From: Alphaproteobacteria bacterium
GTDB lineage: Bacteria > Pseudomonadota > Alphaproteobacteria > Sphingomonadales > Sphingomonadaceae
Length of the DNA: 7,900 bases
Direction of reading: 5' to 3'
Assembly: GCA_018828205.1 (NCBI GenBank)
Contig: JAHJWA010000073.1
Coordinates: forward strand, 1-7,900
Under the pieces are notes generated by a model. It was not told the DNA's origin. It made no database searches and worked only from the letters and a program-made list of their open reading frames with translations. Shown piece by piece: positions 5,304 through 7,900 of this stretch; position 1 is the stretch's first letter; each line of letters opens with the position of its first letter. The position numbers and the translations under genes were made by a program.

Positions 5304-5920
5304 GCGCCGATATCCGCGACGATCTGGGCGGCAGCGGGCTGATCCTCGCCTCGGGCAGCGCCTCGCGCCAGGCGATGCTGGAGGCGGCGGGGGTGCGTTT
5401 CAAGGTCGAGAAACCCGATGTCGACGAGCGCGCGCTCGAAGCCGAGATGGCGGGCGCCGAGCCAGAGGAGATCGCGCAGGCGCTGTCCGCCGCGAAGGCG
5501 GCTGCGGTGTCCGCGCTGCACCCTGACACTCCGGTGCTGGGCAGCGATTCGCTGGTCGAGGTCGAGGGTCGCCGCTTCGACAAGCCCGCCAGCCGCGAAC
5601 AGGCGGCCGAACATCTGCGCTTTTTCTCGGGCAAGACGATGACGCTGCACAGCGCCGCCGCGCTGGCCGTCGAGGGCCGGATCGTCTGGGTCGGATCGGA
5701 TTTCGCCCGGCTGCGGGTCCGCGACCTGAGCGAAGAGTTCATCGCGGCCTATCTCGATGCCGAATGGCCCGCGGTGTCCTATTGCGTCGGGGTGTTCCGG
5801 ATCGAGGGGCCGGGGGTGCAATTGTTCGCCAGCGTGATGGGCGACCAGTTCACCGTGCTGGGCATGCCGCTGCTGCAGGTGCTCGCCGCTTTGCGCGAGC
5901 AGGCAATCCTTCCCGAATGA
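5300..5920 (+). CDS. maf: Maf family nucleoside triphosphate pyrophosphatase
   Basis: This 206-residue protein has the Maf fold. Maf enzymes hydrolyse non-canonical or modified NTPs to the monophosphate plus pyrophosphate, and the family was first linked to septum formation. Visible motifs are LILASGSASRQAMLEAAGV (14-32, phosphate-binding loop with Arg23), LGSDSLVEVEG (80-90, catalytic Asp83), FDKPASREQAAEHL (93-106, Lys95) and FFSGKTMTLHSA (108-119). The loop reads SGSASRQ rather than the SxSPRR of the classic dTTP/UTP-type Maf, so the exact substrate is uncertain. The start codon overlaps the ppsR stop (ATGA), with GGGGG 10 bases upstream, which indicates translational coupling. Confidence 0.92.
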   Translation: MSADIRDDLGGSGLILASGSASRQAMLEAAGVRFKVEKPDVDERALEAEMAGAEPEEIAQALSAAKAAAVSALHPDTPVLGSDSLVEVEGRRFDKPASREQAAEHLRFFSGKTMTLHSAAALAVEGRIVWVGSDFARLRVRDLSEEFIAAYLDAEWPAVSYCVGVFRIEGPGVQLFASVMGDQFTVLGMPLLQVLAALREQAILPE

Positions 5921-5944
5921 GCACGCCCCCCCAATGAGCACGCC
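5916..5944 (+). repeat. 17-base tandem duplication at the maf/aroE junction
   Basis: AATGAGCACGCC occurs at 5916-5927 and again at 5933-5944, with a 17-base period and a C7 run between them. The first copy overlaps the maf stop codon as ATGA; the second is the aroE start. Removing one unit would give a direct maf/aroE ATGA overlap like that of ppsR/maf, so a recent duplication of the aroE start is the simplest reading. Confidence 0.75.
5917..5937 (+). CDS. Six-codon micro-ORF linking maf and aroE (putative)
   Basis: The first duplicated ATG (5917-5919) opens a frame coding MSTPPQ that ends at TGA 5935-5937. It starts inside the maf stop (ATGA) and ends inside the aroE start (ATGA), so ribosomes could hand over maf to micro-ORF to aroE. 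aroE has no ribosome-binding site of its own next to its ATG; only the C run precedes it. The peptide itself is probably without function. Translation is inferred from the overlaps only. Confidence 0.35.
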   Translation: MSTPPQ

Positions 5945-6791
5945 CTATGCCGAGGTGATCGGCGATCCGATCGCGCAGTCCAAATCGCCCGCGATCCATA
6001 GTTTCTGGCTGGAGAAGCTCGGGATTGAGGGCGAGTATCGCGCGACCCGCGTCGCACCCGATGGCCTTGATGATTATTTTGCCGAGCGCCGCGGCGATCC
6101 CGACTGGCGCGGTTGCAACATCACCATGCCGCACAAGCAGGCGGCGATGCCGCTGCTCGACCGGATCGAACCGCTCGCGCGCCGGGTCGGCGCGGTCAAC
6201 ACCGTCCACCGCGCGAAGGATGGCGCGCTGGTCGGGCGCAACACCGATGTCGGCGGTTTTCTCGAGCCGCTCGCCGAGCGATTGAACAAACGGCACCTGT
6301 TCCGGATGGCGCGGGTGATCGGCACCGGCGGCGCGGCGCGCGCGATCGTGGCCGGACTGGCCGGCGAAGGCTTCACGCTGGTGCTGGCGGGGCGGGATCC
6401 GGGCAAGGCGCGCGCCATCCTCGACGAGCTCGCCCACGATGGCGAGCACCATGCGGTTCCGCTCTCGGTCTTTGAGGACACCACCGGTTTTGCCTTCGAC
6501 GATCGCGAAGGCTGCTGCGACCTCGTGGTCAACGCCAGCCCGCTGGGGATGCGCGGCCAGCCGCCGCTGGCCTTCGACTGGAGCCATGCGCCCCCCGGGA
6601 GCATCGCCTACGACATCGTCACCGATCCGCTCGAGACCCCTTTCCTGCGTTCCGCCCGCGCGGCCGGGTTCGCCACCATCGACGGGCTCGCGATGCTGAT
6701 CGGCCAGGCGGCCGGCGCCTTCGAGCGGTTCTACGGCGCCCCGCCCCCGCGCGGGCACGATGCCGAATTGCGCGCGAGGCTCACCGCGTGA
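5934..6791 (+). CDS. aroE: Shikimate dehydrogenase (NADP+)
   Basis: The 285-residue enzyme reduces 3-dehydroshikimate to shikimate in aromatic amino acid synthesis. Motifs are SKSP (16-19, shikimate binding), NITMPHK (62-68, catalytic Lys68), GAVNTV (86-91), GRNTDVGGF (101-109, Asp105), the NADP loop GTGGAARA (130-137) with AGRD (152-155), NASPLGM (200-206) and GLAMLIGQAA (251-260). All key residues are present and the length is normal. The phosphate-side motif is AGRD where many relatives have NRT, with Arg153 kept. The start at 5934 is the second copy of a duplicated start. If the C7 run were C8, the ATG at 5917 would be in frame and add MSTPPP, restoring a direct overlap with maf. The stop overlaps the coaE GTG start. 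Confidence 0.96.
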   Translation: MSTPYAEVIGDPIAQSKSPAIHSFWLEKLGIEGEYRATRVAPDGLDDYFAERRGDPDWRGCNITMPHKQAAMPLLDRIEPLARRVGAVNTVHRAKDGALVGRNTDVGGFLEPLAERLNKRHLFRMARVIGTGGAARAIVAGLAGEGFTLVLAGRDPGKARAILDELAHDGEHHAVPLSVFEDTTGFAFDDREGCCDLVVNASPLGMRGQPPLAFDWSHAPPGSIAYDIVTDPLETPFLRSARAAGFATIDGLAMLIGQAAGAFERFYGAPPPRGHDAELRARLTA

Positions 6792-7396
6792 CCCGCCCGC
6801 TGATCCTCGGGCTCACCGGCTCGATCGGCATGGGCAAATCGACCGTCGCCGAGATGTTCGAAAGCGCGGGCGTGCCGGTGTTCGATGCCGATGCGGTGGT
6901 CCGCTCGATGCAGGGGCCCGGCGGCGCGCTGGTCGCCGCGATCGAGGCGGCGTTCCCCGGCAGCACCGGGCCCGAGGGTGTCCGGCGCGACGCGCTCGGG
7001 GAACAGGTGTTCGGCGACAAAGCGGCGCTGGCGCGGCTCGAGGCGATCGTCCATCCGGCGGTGGCCGCGCGGCGGGTCGAATTCCTGATCGAACACGGCA
7101 GCGCGCCGATGGTGGTGTTCGACATCCCGCTCCTGTTCGAGAAGGGCGGTGCGAGCCAGGTCGATCGGGTCATCGTCGTCTCCGCCCCCGCCGATGTGCA
7201 GCGCGCCCGCGTGCTGGCGCGTCCGGGAATGAATGCGGACAAATTCGCGCATATCCTCTCGCTCCAGACCCCCGATGCGGACAAGCGCGCTTTGGCCGAT
7301 CACGTGATCCCCACCGGGGTGCCGCTGGCGCAGACCAGGGCGCAGGTCCGGGCGCTGATCGAGCGATTGCGCGACGGACCTGCCCCCTCCCCTTGA
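6788..7396 (+). CDS. coaE: Dephospho-CoA kinase
   Basis: The 202-residue enzyme phosphorylates the 3'-hydroxyl of dephospho-CoA, the last step of CoA synthesis. It has the P-loop GLTGSIGMGKST (8-19), FDADAVV (32-38, catalytic Asp33/Asp35 region), HPAV (89-92), FDIPLLFE (111-118, CoA domain) and the lid LARPGMNADKFAHILSLQ (143-160). The GTG start shares GTGA with the aroE stop, and GAGG lies 8 bases upstream, supporting this start. The length and motifs are normal for the family. Confidence 0.96.
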   Translation: MTRPLILGLTGSIGMGKSTVAEMFESAGVPVFDADAVVRSMQGPGGALVAAIEAAFPGSTGPEGVRRDALGEQVFGDKAALARLEAIVHPAVAARRVEFLIEHGSAPMVVFDIPLLFEKGGASQVDRVIVVSAPADVQRARVLARPGMNADKFAHILSLQTPDADKRALADHVIPTGVPLAQTRAQVRALIERLRDGPAPSP

Positions 7397-7428
7397 ATCT
7401 GCCGGGAATCGGGCCGATAGAACCCGGG

Positions 7429-7900
7429 ATGCGTGAAATCGTCTTCGACACCGAAACCACCGGACTGGACCCGAAGACCGGCGACAGGATGGTCGAGATC
7501 GGCTGCGTCGAGATGGTCGATCTGGTCCCCACGGGCGAGACCTTCCACGCCTATTACAATCCCGAACGCGACATGCCCGCGGGCGCCGAGGCGGTGCACG
7601 GCCTGTCGGCGGCCTTTCTGGCGGACAAGCCGCTGTTCCGCGACGGCGCCTCGGCGCTGCTCGATTTCATCGGCGATTCGCCGCTGGTGGCGCATAATGC
7701 CGGGTTCGACTTCGGCTTTCTCAATGCCGAGCTGGGTCTGTGCGGGCGCGAGGCGGTCTGCCTCACCCGGATGATCGACACGGTCTCGCTGGCCAAGAAG
7801 CGCTATCCCGGTGCCAAGCTCTCGCTCGATGCGCTGTGTTCGCGCTACGGGATCGATCGCAGCCACCGCGTCAAGCACGGCGCGCTGCTCGATGCCGAAT
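7429..7900 (+). CDS. dnaQ: DNA polymerase III epsilon subunit (3'-5' exonuclease), 3' end cut off
   Basis: The first 157 residues are present and the frame is open at the window end. Epsilon is the proofreading exonuclease of the replicative polymerase core. All DEDDh-type exonuclease residues are visible: Asp7 and Glu9 in FDTETTG, Asp94 in HNAGFDFGFL, and His150 and Asp155 in HGALLDAE. The exonuclease domain is nearly complete; the C-terminal part that binds the alpha subunit lies beyond the edge. ATG 7429 is 32 bases after coaE. The ribosome-binding site is weak (GGG immediately before the ATG). In related genomes secB often follows. Confidence 0.97.
   Translation, partial: MREIVFDTETTGLDPKTGDRMVEIGCVEMVDLVPTGETFHAYYNPERDMPAGAEAVHGLSAAFLADKPLFRDGASALLDFIGDSPLVAHNAGFDFGFLNAELGLCGREAVCLTRMIDTVSLAKKRYPGAKLSLDALCSRYGIDRSHRVKHGALLDAE

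Noticed and set aside
1..7900. EcoRI-like ends (AATTC at the start, GAAT at the end) suggesting a cloned fragment
   Set aside because: GAATTC also occurs inside rho (near 1242 and 1434), and the last bases fit an ordinary DnaQ reading DAE followed by a codon beginning with T. Nothing can be concluded.

Overview
The window looks like part of a high-GC alphaproteobacterial chromosome, most likely from Sphingomonadales (Erythrobacteraceae or Sphingomonadaceae). This rests on the protein sequences, the GC-rich codon use and above all the gene order: hemE / intergenic gap / ppsR-type kinase regulator - maf - aroE - coaE - dnaQ. That order matches, from memory, the block flanking the replication origin of Caulobacter crescentus and other alphaproteobacteria. 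I see no mobile element, CRISPR array, tRNA or rRNA.

Layout. Positions 1-164 hold the 3' end of a rightward NTF2/SnoaL-like gene. A leftward series then occupies 161-4141, in transcription order hemE (uroporphyrinogen decarboxylase), hemJ (protoporphyrinogen oxidase), rho (termination factor) and two short BLUF blue-light photoreceptors in tandem. A strong GC hairpin lies just after rho, so the BLUF genes probably have their own expression signals. Positions 4142-4457 are a 316-base gene-free gap between the divergent hemE and ppsR genes. It holds an AT-rich tract, two inverted copies of a DnaA-box-like 14-mer, weaker DnaA-like sites and five clustered GANTC (CcrM-type) sites. I read it as the likely chromosomal origin (oriC). 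To its right runs a compact rightward operon: ppsR, maf, aroE, coaE and dnaQ (cut by the window end), with ATGA and GTGA stop/start overlaps.

How the genes work together. HemE and HemJ act in heme and tetrapyrrole synthesis; Rho ends transcripts; the rightward operon mixes PEP/pyruvate control, nucleotide sanitation, the shikimate pathway, CoA synthesis and replication proofreading. Most of this is conserved housekeeping. The less ordinary parts are (i) the candidate origin, (ii) the duplicated BLUF pair, which shares duplicated leaders and in which the second copy has ATC where the first has its ATG start, and (iii) a 17-base tandem duplication at the aroE start that creates a six-codon micro-ORF linking maf to aroE. 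I found no clearly new multi-gene system.
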